Of a DNA stretch of 32,613 nucleotides, positions 7,461 through 15,555 are shown piece after piece. The translations under genes and the position numbers were made by a program. The number at the start of each line of letters is the position of its first letter. The first letter of the stretch is position 1. The stretch is from contig JANWVL010000171.1 of NCBI GenBank assembly GCA_025056655.1, positions 1 through 32,613 on the forward strand, given 5' to 3'. This DNA is from Candidatus Methylacidiphilales bacterium (lineage in GTDB: Bacteria > Verrucomicrobiota > Verrucomicrobiia > Methylacidiphilales > JANWVL01). A model generated the notes under the pieces. It was not told where the DNA came from. It was given only the letters and a program-made list of their open reading frames with translations, and did not search any database.

Positions 7461-9242
7461 ATGCCAATGACCAGCAGACATGCCCTAGCAGTGCTTGCCT
7501 GGCTATCGGCGCTATTTTTAGGCTGCCGCCCAATGAGCATCCCTCCTCTACAACGGCCGAACTACCCGCCTCCGGAGGAATATCTTAAAAGTCCTTTTGC
7601 GACCGGCAAGCCAGGAGGACATTACATTCAAGTAATGATGAGCGAGCCGAACACATTTAACCCGCTCATCAGTGAAGACGCCGCTTCAAGCGCCGCAATG
7701 GCGCCGCTGCAAGGAACGTTACTACGTTACAATCCAATCATAGAGGATGTCGAACCGGGACTCGCGAAGGCATGGACGATTAGCCCTTGTCAAAAACGTT
7801 TTACATTTCATCTTCGCCGAGGCGTCCGCTGGAGCGATGGTGCTCCGTTTACTGCTGATGACGTGGTCTTCACCTTCCAAGCTCTTTACGATCCGCGTTA
7901 TCCCAATCGCAAATCCACAGAATTTAAGATTAACGGTGAACCCTTCATTATCGAGAAACACGATGATTATACGCTCACCATTATCACACCTGATATATTC
8001 GCTCCATTTTTGCTCTACGTGGGAGCGGGTCTAGAAATCTTGCCCAAACACAAACTCGAAGCCGCTTACCAAGACGGCACGCTTCTGAAGACATGGACAG
8101 TCGCCACCGCCCAAGAGCATCCGGAAGAGCTCGTCAGCCTCGGGATGTTTCGCCTCGCTTCATATCGTCCCGGTGAACGCATGATTTATGAGGCCAATCC
8201 TCATTTCTGGATGCTAGATGAAGAAGGCACTCGCCTCCCTTACATAGACCGCATGATCGTGCGCTTCGTCAAGGATGCTACGGCGGCAGCTGTAGCGTTT
8301 GCAACAGGACAGACCGACTCCGCAGGCATTACCCCGGACAACATCGAATGGATACGAAAAAATGAAAAGGTGCACCAATACACCATTTACGACCGCGGTC
8401 CTTCGACTGCAAGCAGCTTCATTTGGTTTAATCAAAACCCTGGCACCAATGCGGAAGGACGACCGTTTGTCGATCCCATAAAACGCAGATGGTTTGCTGA
8501 CCAACGTTTCCGTCAAGCCATTTCATACGGGATCAACCGCCAAGGCATCGTCGAAGGCGTGCTCTTCGGTCGAGGGGCGCCACTTTGGGGGCCTGAGAGT
8601 CCTAGCAACCGAAAATGGTATAACCCCAACGTCCGTCAATACCCCTACGATCCTGCCCGCTCACGGGAATTACTGAAAGAAGCCGGTTTCACGTGGAATA
8701 GTGCAGGCGAGCTTGTTGACTCAGCCGGCCATCGTGTGGCTTTTACATTGATCACAAATCAAGAAAATCCGATACGCCAAGCGATGGCTACCGTCTTTAA
8801 AGAAAACATGCGCCATCTCGGCATAGATGTCCGCCTTCAATTCATGGACTTTGGGAGTCTCGTCAATAAAATCTCAGAGACTTACGATTATGAGGCAGGC
8901 CTTCTAGGCTTTACAGGTGGTGGCGATCCGCACGGCGGCATGTCTATCTATCACAGCTCTGGCCGTCTCCATCAATGGCATCCCAATCAAAAATCACCTG
9001 CGACCGATTGGGAAAAACGCATAGACTGGCTGATGGAAGCACAGTTAAAAACCCTTGATCAAGCTCAGCGAAAAGCTTACTACGATGAAGTGCAGCTCAT
9101 CATGAGCGAACAGCTCCCTTTTATTTACTTGGTTACGCCAAATACTTATTTCGGCATCAAAAATCGTTGGGCCAACGTCCAACTGCCCCCGAGCACGGGC
9201 AGCCCTGAATGGAACCTCGAGGCCTTTTATCTCACGCCGTAG
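7461..9242 (+). CDS. Extracellular solute-binding lipoprotein, family 5 (peptide/oligopeptide type)
   Basis: The 593-residue protein begins with a lipoprotein signal: a hydrophobic stretch ending LSALFLGC, with C22 as the expected lipidated Cys. The mature part matches SBP family 5 (OppA/DppA-like), with features such as NTFNPLISEDAASS near the N-terminus, WSDGAPFTADDVVFTFQ (the family signature, about residue 115), and RQAISYGINRQGIV in the second half. It should bind peptides or similar solutes in the periplasm and pass them to an ABC permease. No permease or ATPase gene lies on either side, so it is an orphan binding protein here. It diverges from dusB with only 23 bases between the starts, and its 3' end overlaps that of the SpoU methyltransferase by 11 bases. 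An ATG two codons downstream is an equally possible start. Confidence 0.9.
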   Translation: MPMTSRHALAVLAWLSALFLGCRPMSIPPLQRPNYPPPEEYLKSPFATGKPGGHYIQVMMSEPNTFNPLISEDAASSAAMAPLQGTLLRYNPIIEDVEPGLAKAWTISPCQKRFTFHLRRGVRWSDGAPFTADDVVFTFQALYDPRYPNRKSTEFKINGEPFIIEKHDDYTLTIITPDIFAPFLLYVGAGLEILPKHKLEAAYQDGTLLKTWTVATAQEHPEELVSLGMFRLASYRPGERMIYEANPHFWMLDEEGTRLPYIDRMIVRFVKDATAAAVAFATGQTDSAGITPDNIEWIRKNEKVHQYTIYDRGPSTASSFIWFNQNPGTNAEGRPFVDPIKRRWFADQRFRQAISYGINRQGIVEGVLFGRGAPLWGPESPSNRKWYNPNVRQYPYDPARSRELLKEAGFTWNSAGELVDSAGHRVAFTLITNQENPIRQAMATVFKENMRHLGIDVRLQFMDFGSLVNKISETYDYEAGLLGFTGGGDPHGGMSIYHSSGRLHQWHPNQKSPATDWEKRIDWLMEAQLKTLDQAQRKAYYDEVQLIMSEQLPFIYLVTPNTYFGIKNRWANVQLPPSTGSPEWNLEAFYLTP

Positions 9243-10056
9243 TTATCTGCCGCTGCCTTGCAACCTCATAAAGAGCGACCGCTACAGCGTTCGCAACGTT
9301 GATTGAAGTCATATTACCACTCATCGGAATATAAGCTTTACCATCCACTGCGCAGAGAACGTCTTTCTTCACGCCTCCGACTTCTTGACCAAAAAACAAA
9401 CAGACGTCTTTGTGCGCACTGAGTTGCCATAAGGGTTGAGCGTCCGGTGTAATCTCTACGGCAATGCTTTTCATTTCACAGCTGCGCATCCATGCGGCTG
9501 CCTGGACGAGATCAACGCCTTCGATTATTTTCAGAGCAAAAACTCCACCCATTGAGCAACGCACGGCACGGCGCAGCCATGGGCTACTGCTCCCCTTCCC
9601 CACCAATAGTCCTTGTGCACCTAGAGCTGCGGCGTTGCGCACGACGACTCCGACGTTTTCTGCATTTGTCAATCCATCAATTGCTATCCATAACCTAGGC
9701 CGTGTGGTGTTTTCCCAAAGCTCCTGAAGGCTGATTGCTCGCGGGACACAAGCTAAGGCCATCACTCCTTGATACAGTGGGAATCCCACCATCTGCTCTA
9801 GTTGTGGCTTCGGAGCAGCATAGATCTTTATGTGAGTGTAGCCATAAAGCCGAGTCAACGCCTCGATTTCCGGCACAGCATCCAGAGGGACTAAGAGCGA
9901 CTTCACCTCAAGCTGTGCAGCCATAAGCCGTTCGACGACCTTGATCCCCTCTGCCACAAATTCGCCACGCTCGCGCATTTCACGAGGACGTCGCATCCAG
10001 AGATAAGGCTCGATGCGTTTATCTTTGAGGTCTGAAAGCAAAATAACTTCAGGCAT
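9232..10056 (-). CDS. TrmH/SpoU family RNA 2'-O-methyltransferase
   Basis: A 274-residue protein with an N-terminal substrate-binding domain (about 10-100, containing REMRERGEFVAEGIKVVERL) and a C-terminal SPOUT knot. The three SpoU motifs are visible: motif 1 DGLTNAENVGVVVRNAAALG with the catalytic Arg, motif 2 LFFGQEVGGV, and motif 3 IPMSGNMTSINVANAVAVALYE. It should methylate a ribose in tRNA or rRNA using S-adenosylmethionine; the exact target (TrmH-like tRNA or RlmB-like rRNA) cannot be told. It is convergent with the solute-binding lipoprotein gene, overlapping it by 11 bases, and divergent from the carB half-gene with 96 bases between starts. Confidence 0.9.
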   Translation of the reverse strand: MPEVILLSDLKDKRIEPYLWMRRPREMRERGEFVAEGIKVVERLMAAQLEVKSLLVPLDAVPEIEALTRLYGYTHIKIYAAPKPQLEQMVGFPLYQGVMALACVPRAISLQELWENTTRPRLWIAIDGLTNAENVGVVVRNAAALGAQGLLVGKGSSSPWLRRAVRCSMGGVFALKIIEGVDLVQAAAWMRSCEMKSIAVEITPDAQPLWQLSAHKDVCLFFGQEVGGVKKDVLCAVDGKAYIPMSGNMTSINVANAVAVALYEVARQRQITTA

Positions 10057-10152
10057 CTTCTCCCATCCTCATGCATCTGCATTTCGCGACAAGCAAAAAC
10101 AAAATCCACCGTTGAATCCTTGCCGTAAATCGCCTAACACCGTTATCCGCTC

Positions 10153-11964
10153 ATGAACGCGAGTTCTCATCCCGATTCTATTGTATCACTGCTGGAACAA
10201 GCCAAACGACACGGTTTCTCCGATCGGCAGCTTTCTCAAATTTGGCAGCTCCCCGAAGAGACAATCCGCGCAGCTCGCTACCGTCTCGGCATCATCCCAG
10301 CCTACCGCCTTGTAGACACTTGCGCCGCTGAATTTGAAGCTGCTACGCCCTATTACTACTCCAGCTATGATCGGGATGTAGACGAGGTAAAGGTAACCGA
10401 TCGGCCTAAAATCGTAATTCTCGGCGGTGGCCCTAATCGCATCGGGCAAGGCATTGAGTTCGATTATTGCTGTGTGCACGCTGCGTTTGCCTTACGCGAG
10501 CTGGGCTACGAGACGATCATGGTGAACTCAAATCCTGAAACGGTCTCAACCGATTACGATACGAGCGACAAGCTTTTCTTCGAGCCTCTCACGCTTGAGG
10601 ACGTTCTTCACATCATTAAACACGAACAGCCTAAAGGCGTGATCGTGCAATTTGGAGGGCAGACGCCGCTGAATCTTGCTGCTGGATTACGCGAGGCTAG
10701 CGTGCCGATTATAGGGACTTCCGTTGAGAGTATTGAGCGAGCAGAAGATCGTCGTCTCTTCGCAGAGATGCTGGACAAACTTGGATTAAATCAGCCCCCA
10801 AACGGCACAGCGACTTGCGAGGAGGAAGCCATTTCGGTGGCACAACGAATCGGTTATCCGGTCCTCGTTCGTCCCTCCTTTGTGCTGGGAGGACGTGCTA
10901 TGCAGATTGTTTATCATCCCGATGATCTTCGCCATTACATGCGGAATGCGATCTCCGTCTCCCCTGATAGGCCGGTTTTAATCGATCGATTTTTGGAAGA
11001 GGCGATCGAAGTCGATGTGGATTGCATAGCAGATGGTGAAATTTCAGTGATAGGGGCAATTATGCAACACATTGAACAAGCTGGCGTTCACTCTGGAGAC
11101 AGCGCATGCGTGATCCCAGCGCCCACGTTGTCAAAGGCGATGAAAAACAAAATCCGAGAGGCGACTCATGCGATGGCAAAGGAGCTGAATGTAGTTGGAC
11201 TGATGAATGTGCAGTTTGCAATTCAAGGAGAGACGCTTTATGTGCTCGAGGTAAATCCACGTGCTTCACGGACTGTCCCTTTTGTAAGCAAGGCGATAGG
11301 TGTGCCGTTGGCAAAACTGGCCGCAAAGATCATGGTCGGCCACACCTTGAAGGACTTAGGTTTCACAGAGGAAATCGAACCCTCACACTACTCGGTAAAA
11401 GAAGCGGTCTTTCCATTTTCACGATTCCCAGGGGTGGATATTCTTCTCGGGCCGGAGATGAAATCCACAGGCGAGGTAATGGGGATTGATACCGATCTTG
11501 GTATCGCCTACGCCAAAGCACAGATGGCAGCTTCGCCTGCCCTGCCGACCTCGGGGCGTGTATTTATCAGCGTCCGAGATGAGGATAAACCGCACATTAT
11601 TTCTGTGGCACAATCCCTACATGAGTCGGGCTTGAAAATCCTAGCGACCAATGGCACTGCACAAGCCCTTCAGCAAGCAGGAGTGCCCTGTGAAAGCGTC
11701 TATAAGCTCACCGAGGGACGCCCCAATGTGCTGGATCGTTTGAAAAATGGTGAAATTCATTTGATCATCAACACTCCAGCCGGAAAAACGGCACGGGAAG
11801 ATGAAGTGAAAATTCGCACCACAGCGCTGCAATGCAAAGTGCCCGTGATGACTACCGTAGCTGCAGCTCGAGCGAGTGCTGAAGCTATTAGATCGATGCG
11901 TTCACGACCTATTCAAATTCGAGCCTTGCAAGAATATCACCCATCTGAAACAAAAATAAAGTAA
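10153..11964 (+). CDS. carB: Carbamoyl-phosphate synthase large subunit, C-terminal half only (split CarB)
   Basis: The 603-residue protein corresponds to roughly the second half of a normal CarB of about 1070 residues. In order: end of the oligomerisation domain (residues 10-80, with RLVDTCAAEF), second ATP-grasp synthetase unit (KIVILGGGPNRIGQGIEFDYCC, then VRPSFVLGGRAM and LEVNPRASRTVPF), and the MGS-like allosteric domain from about 465 to 590. This unit phosphorylates carbamate to make carbamoyl phosphate for pyrimidines and arginine. The N-terminal half, which uses ammonia and bicarbonate, is not encoded upstream: 96 noncoding bases and then an opposite-strand methyltransferase gene precede it. 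The start ATG at 10153 and the intact ends indicate a real separate gene, not a truncated one. Split CarB proteins are known in Aquifex and Methanocaldococcus. Confidence 0.93.
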   Translation: MNASSHPDSIVSLLEQAKRHGFSDRQLSQIWQLPEETIRAARYRLGIIPAYRLVDTCAAEFEAATPYYYSSYDRDVDEVKVTDRPKIVILGGGPNRIGQGIEFDYCCVHAAFALRELGYETIMVNSNPETVSTDYDTSDKLFFEPLTLEDVLHIIKHEQPKGVIVQFGGQTPLNLAAGLREASVPIIGTSVESIERAEDRRLFAEMLDKLGLNQPPNGTATCEEEAISVAQRIGYPVLVRPSFVLGGRAMQIVYHPDDLRHYMRNAISVSPDRPVLIDRFLEEAIEVDVDCIADGEISVIGAIMQHIEQAGVHSGDSACVIPAPTLSKAMKNKIREATHAMAKELNVVGLMNVQFAIQGETLYVLEVNPRASRTVPFVSKAIGVPLAKLAAKIMVGHTLKDLGFTEEIEPSHYSVKEAVFPFSRFPGVDILLGPEMKSTGEVMGIDTDLGIAYAKAQMAASPALPTSGRVFISVRDEDKPHIISVAQSLHESGLKILATNGTAQALQQAGVPCESVYKLTEGRPNVLDRLKNGEIHLIINTPAGKTAREDEVKIRTTALQCKVPVMTTVAAARASAEAIRSMRSRPIQIRALQEYHPSETKIK

Positions 11965-12012
11965 AGCCGCTTGCTCTGAGATTCTTTAGGTTTACTCTAA
12001 CTTACCAGGAAT

Positions 12013-12486
12013 ATGATCCTCCAGCCCGCTCAAATCCACGAATCACCGATCAAGCTCGAAGCCACGCTCCCCCCTTCTGCCCTAGATCTAAACGATGCCC
12101 TTGCCCGAGCCACACATCCGTTAGAAGTTTACTTGATCGCTCAACGTGTGACCCCCGATCAGATTATCGTTCGTGGCACATTAAAAACCACCCTCACACT
12201 TATCTGTGGCCGCTGCGGTCTTCCTATGCCTTGGCCTGTAAACGTCTCCCGGTTTACCTACACTATTTATGCGCCGTTTCCTCAGGCCGTGGACTTGACA
12301 CCTCAGCTACGCGAAGATATTCTCATCGAAATTCCTCATATTGCTCAGTGTAAGCTTGGTCCTGATTACGTTTGCCCATACATGGGAGAAAGATATCCGC
12401 CAAGACCTGAAAACAATGAGCCAATAGGAGGCCAGGATAACTGGAAAGCCCTTGATCAACTCATAAATCTCAAAGATAAGGAATAA
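12013..12486 (+). CDS. yceD: YceD/DUF177 family protein
   Basis: A 157-residue protein in the typical position directly before rpmF. The DUF177 pattern is visible as LICGRCGLPMPWPV in the middle and a Cys-containing segment IAQCKLGPDYVCPYMGERY towards the end, which together give four Cys in the usual CxxC-like arrangement. The family is implicated in 23S rRNA accumulation and is co-transcribed with bL32 in many bacteria. Here the gap to rpmF is 4 bases. The start at 12013 is an ATG without an obvious Shine-Dalgarno. Confidence 0.85.
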   Translation: MILQPAQIHESPIKLEATLPPSALDLNDALARATHPLEVYLIAQRVTPDQIIVRGTLKTTLTLICGRCGLPMPWPVNVSRFTYTIYAPFPQAVDLTPQLREDILIEIPHIAQCKLGPDYVCPYMGERYPPRPENNEPIGGQDNWKALDQLINLKDKE

Positions 12487-12490
12487 AACT

Positions 12491-12676
12491 ATGGGAGTCC
12501 CCAAACGTAAAACATCCAAAGCCCGCATCCGCTCACGCAAAGCCGCCAACGCATGGCGACCGCCACAGTTAGCCATAGATAAGAAAACTGGAGAGGTCAT
12601 CCTCTCGCACACCGTCAATCCCAAGACCGGTCAATACAAAGGTCGTCAAGTTCTCTCTATTACAGCTGAGGGTTGA
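12491..12676 (+). CDS. rpmF: 50S ribosomal protein bL32, cysteine-free form
   Basis: The 61-residue basic product starts MGVPKRKTSKARIRSRKAAN, the standard bL32 N-terminus, and ends with YKGRQVLSI. Many bL32 proteins carry two CxxC pairs that bind zinc; this one has no cysteine at all, the zinc-ribbon region reading LAIDKKTGEVILSHTVNPKTG. It is therefore a zinc-independent version. It follows yceD by 4 bases and precedes plsX by 24, the conserved yceD-rpmF-plsX order that couples ribosome and phospholipid synthesis genes. Confidence 0.95.
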   Translation: MGVPKRKTSKARIRSRKAANAWRPPQLAIDKKTGEVILSHTVNPKTGQYKGRQVLSITAEG

Positions 12677-12700
12677 GCAGGATCACACGGCATCCCACCC

Positions 12701-13753
12701 ATGAAAATCGCCTTAGATGCTATGGGGGGTGATTTTGCACCCCAGCACCCCATCGCAGGAGCAATCATGGCTCTGGATGCGTATGACGACCTTGAGCTCA
12801 TTCTCACCGGGCCTGAAGATCTCATACAAAAAGAACTCGATCGCCAGCCTCATCATCAATTTCACCGGATTGAGATTGTCCATACGACTCAAGTGATCGG
12901 GATGGACGAGTCCCCCATCCAAGCTATTCGGAAAAAACGCGACTCATCACTCACAAGAGCAATTGAACTAGTCGATAACGGACGCGCCCAAGCCGTCGTC
13001 TCTGCTGGGAATACTGGTGCCTTATTCTCTGCTGCCCACATTAAACTTCGCACACTACCCGGGGTAGATCGTCCTGGATTGGCCTGCGTGCTACCAGGAC
13101 GAGACAAGCGTTTCATCCTGATAGATGCAGGAGCCAATCTCGAAGCCCGTCCGGAACACCTCTTCACATATGCCCTAATGGGAAGCCTCTACGCCCGCGA
13201 AATCCTCGGCATCCGCAATCCAAGGATCGGCCTTTTCTCCATCGGCACAGAAGACATAAAAGGGAACGAATTAACCCTTGAAACCCACCGACTCCTGAAA
13301 AACTCCAGCCTCAACTTTATCGGCAACCTTGACGGTCATGAAATTTTCTCTGATCGCTGCGACGTGCTCATTGCCGATGCCTTCGTTGGCAATGCCTTAC
13401 TCAAAACAGCCGAAAGCACTTTCCGAGCCGTAGGCTACTGGCTCAAACAATCCATCCAAAAAAAATTCATTTACAAACTCGGCGCCTTCCTCGCCCGCGG
13501 TGCATTTCGCGACCTAAAACTACGTGCTGACCCTGATGTCTTTGGCGGCGCTATTCTTTTAGGCATCGATGGCCTTGTCCTAAAAGCCCACGGCTCCGCT
13601 TCCCCACTGGCTATTAAAAATACGATCCGTCTAGCCATGGATTTCGTCAGTGACCACTTTAACGACCACATCGTCGAAGAAATTTCCAAGCTAAAAAAAG
13701 AATCGGCGGACAACACAACGCTCGAAGCAGAGTTCAAACTCCAATCCGAATGA
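12701..13753 (+). CDS. plsX: Phosphate acyltransferase PlsX
   Basis: The 350-residue protein starts MKIALDAMGGDFAPQHPIAG, the PlsX signature, and continues with VSAGNTGALFSAAHI, LIDAGANLEARPEHL, GLFSIGTEDIKGN, VLIADAFVGNALLKTAE, and FGGAILLGIDGLVLKAHGSAS. It makes acyl-phosphate from acyl-ACP as the first step of the PlsX/PlsY/PlsC route to phosphatidic acid; a PlsC-like gene lies at 27.7 kb. No fabH follows, unlike many bacteria; the next gene is a D,D-carboxypeptidase. The C-terminal 20 residues are charged and variable. Confidence 0.96.
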   Translation: MKIALDAMGGDFAPQHPIAGAIMALDAYDDLELILTGPEDLIQKELDRQPHHQFHRIEIVHTTQVIGMDESPIQAIRKKRDSSLTRAIELVDNGRAQAVVSAGNTGALFSAAHIKLRTLPGVDRPGLACVLPGRDKRFILIDAGANLEARPEHLFTYALMGSLYAREILGIRNPRIGLFSIGTEDIKGNELTLETHRLLKNSSLNFIGNLDGHEIFSDRCDVLIADAFVGNALLKTAESTFRAVGYWLKQSIQKKFIYKLGAFLARGAFRDLKLRADPDVFGGAILLGIDGLVLKAHGSASPLAIKNTIRLAMDFVSDHFNDHIVEEISKLKKESADNTTLEAEFKLQSE

Positions 13754-13782
13754 CCTAATTTTCTTATAATAAAAAATATAAT

Positions 13783-13796
13783 TTCTTGCGCAAGAA
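13783..13796. promoter_or_regulatory. Perfect 14-base palindrome between plsX and the D,D-carboxypeptidase gene
   Basis: TTCTTGCGCAAGAA is a perfect inverted repeat centred in the 69-base AT-rich gap, 26 bases before the ATG at 13823. It is not followed by a T run on either strand, so it does not look like an intrinsic terminator, and could be an operator for a dimeric regulator. Upstream of it the sequence is T/A-rich (TTCTTATAATAAAAAATATA), which contains a TATAAT match at 13765-13770. This is inference from symmetry only. Confidence 0.4.
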
Positions 13797-13822
13797 TTCG
13801 ATTTTCCATACACTTCAAGCAT

Positions 13823-14770
13823 ATGCACAAAACAATCTATGGGGCGTTGCTAGCAACCTTGGCGCTCATATTACCCATGCATGCAGAATTTAACCCCCTA
13901 GACAATGTCAAGGCCGGCGCCACTTTACTCTTTGACGTTAAAACACGAAGTATCCTCTACGCGAGAAACATCCACACCCCGTTCCCGCCCGCCAGCACAA
14001 CAAAAATCATGACCGCCCTCGTAGCATACGAAGCCAACCGCGGCCTTCATGGAAACGTCACTATCACAAAAGCCGACACCCAGGTGGTTCCAACATACAT
14101 TCCACTAATAGCAGGAGAGACAGTCCCTCTTCGCACTCTCGTCCGCGCCCTGCTTATCAGTTCCAGTAACGATGCTGCACTAGCAATCGCTCGCCACATT
14201 GCAGGTAGCGTCCCTGCATTCGTAAATATGATGAATCAGAAGGCTCGTCAAATTGGCTGCTCACGCACGCACTTTGTTAATCCACACGGCCTTCATGCAG
14301 AAGGGCAAGTGACCACAGCATCAGACCTACTCATTATATTCCAGCATGCCTTGCGTTACCCTGAGCTTAGAGAAATAATGACCACCAATGGTTTTTATCT
14401 ACAAACTCGGGCCGGACGACGCTACATGAAAAACCACAACTTACTTCTCGGTCGCTACTATGGCATGGGCCCAGCCAAGACCGGCTGGACTCGCGCCTCT
14501 CGCCATACCTACGCCGCTTCAGCAACACGGTCAGGACGCGAACTTCACCTGATTATCCTCTATAGCCCCAATAAATGGCATGATGCACAAGAGCTTTTTG
14601 ACTTTGGCTTCTTCCGCACTTTAGGCACCTCAGTTCCACAATATACCTACTACAATCAATATGCGCGCCCACACACGGCCGCATATACACGTCGCCCCTC
14701 GACAGAATCTCTAGCACCTAACAGGCCCTCCATGGCTCAGCAAAAAATCAAAATCGAAGTCTTGCCTTGA
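13823..14770 (+). CDS. D-alanyl-D-alanine carboxypeptidase, peptidase family S11 (PBP5/6 type)
   Basis: The 315-residue protein has a signal peptide (hydrophobic GALLATLALILPMHA, residues 7-21) and the three S11 catalytic motifs in order: SxxK as S58-T-T-K61 in PPASTTKIM, SxN as S114-S-N116 in LISSSND, and KTG at 219-221 in GPAKTGWT. It trims the terminal D-Ala from peptidoglycan pentapeptides in the periplasm. It lacks the full C-terminal beta-sandwich and amphipathic anchor of PBP5; the tail after about 265 is short and Tyr/Pro-rich. It sits just ahead of a tiny membrane protein gene (8-base gap) and may be co-transcribed with it. The L,D-transpeptidase at 25.9 kb would act on the related stem peptides. 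Confidence 0.92.
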   Translation: MHKTIYGALLATLALILPMHAEFNPLDNVKAGATLLFDVKTRSILYARNIHTPFPPASTTKIMTALVAYEANRGLHGNVTITKADTQVVPTYIPLIAGETVPLRTLVRALLISSSNDAALAIARHIAGSVPAFVNMMNQKARQIGCSRTHFVNPHGLHAEGQVTTASDLLIIFQHALRYPELREIMTTNGFYLQTRAGRRYMKNHNLLLGRYYGMGPAKTGWTRASRHTYAASATRSGRELHLIILYSPNKWHDAQELFDFGFFRTLGTSVPQYTYYNQYARPHTAAYTRRPSTESLAPNRPSMAQQKIKIEVLP

Positions 14771-14778
14771 TCCCATTC

Positions 14779-14934
14779 ATGGCTTTTTACCTCACACCTA
14801 GACAACAAGCCATCATCCTGATTTTCTCACTAATTCTAATCATCGGAAATATCGTCTATCGGCTGCGATCTCCTTCCCCAGCACAAAAAAATTCTCTAAA
14901 AAACGTATTCACAAATCCAAAAATTTTTATCTAA
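14779..14934 (+). CDS. Hypothetical 51-residue single-pass membrane protein
   Basis: An ATG 8 bases after the carboxypeptidase stop opens a 51-codon frame ending in TAA 14 bases before the next gene. The product begins MAFYLTPRQQ, then has a strongly hydrophobic helix (AIILIFSLILIIGNIVY, residues 11-27) followed by RLR and a polar, basic tail. The charge pattern fits one membrane helix. The LTPRQQ-helix-R layout reminds me of the anchor at the start of ComEA-type helix-hairpin-helix proteins, but no such domain follows, so it could be a remnant or an independent small protein. The codon use is like the neighbours. Coding is likely, function unknown. Confidence 0.5.
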   Translation: MAFYLTPRQQAIILIFSLILIIGNIVYRLRSPSPAQKNSLKNVFTNPKIFI

Positions 14935-14948
14935 AAATATCCGCTGCT

Positions 14949-15431
14949 ATGGCCAAGGAAAAATTCGAAGAAATCATTGACCAAATCTGCCAGAAAGACC
15001 AACGTTACTGCCGTGAGACATACTCCTTTGTCCGCGAGGGTCTAGACTATACTCTCAAAACATTAAAAAAACAAAATGGTTCAAACGCCCGTCGTCACGT
15101 CACTGGTCAAGAGCTCCTCATCGGACTCCGCGAATACGCTCTCAAGGAGTTTGGTCCTATGACCAAAACGGTGCTGAACGAATGGGGCATACGCAGTTGC
15201 GAAGACTTTGGAGAAGTGGTTTTCAACCTCGTCGATAGCGGCATCCTCGGAAAAACCGAGCACGACAGTCGTAACGACTTCAAAAATGGATACAACTTCG
15301 ATGAGGCGTTCGTTCACCCGTTCCGACCGAAAGAACCTCTACCTTTACTCAACTCTCCGGCCCCAGAAAAAAAGCGATCTCCGCGTGCAATCAGACGCAA
15401 AAAAAATTCAAAGAAACAACCTGCGGATTAA
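14949..15431 (+). CDS. Minf_1886 family protein
   Basis: The 160-residue protein matches the family named after Methylacidiphilum infernorum Minf_1886: FVREGLDYTLKTLKK near residue 27, RRHVTGQELLIGLREYALKEFGPM, TVLNEWGIRSCEDFGEVVFNLV, and GILGKTEHDSRNDF followed by a FDEAFVHPF segment. It occurs widely in Verrucomicrobia, Planctomycetes and related groups and has no known function. After residue 125 there is a Pro/Lys/Arg-rich basic tail, which suggests nucleic acid or ribosome contact, but that is inference. The start ATG at 14949 lies 14 bases after the small membrane protein gene. Confidence 0.82.
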   Translation: MAKEKFEEIIDQICQKDQRYCRETYSFVREGLDYTLKTLKKQNGSNARRHVTGQELLIGLREYALKEFGPMTKTVLNEWGIRSCEDFGEVVFNLVDSGILGKTEHDSRNDFKNGYNFDEAFVHPFRPKEPLPLLNSPAPEKKRSPRAIRRKKNSKKQPAD

Positions 15432-15555
15432 TCGCACTCCTTCTCTTTCCGGTATCTCCTTCAATTGCTTACAGTAAGAGGCTCCAAACGGGGGGACTGA
15501 AGAGGCTCACATATACATATTTCTCCTAGAAAAATTGCATTCCATACTTATCACC

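Noticed and set aside
7438-7533. Longer dusB start
   Set aside because: It would overlap the divergent lipoprotein gene including its signal peptide, and the extra residues are not family-like.
15476-15508. Nine-base direct repeat AAGAGGCTC, 24 bases apart, before the M16 gene
   Set aside because: Short, with no symmetry and no clear promoter relation; chance cannot be excluded.
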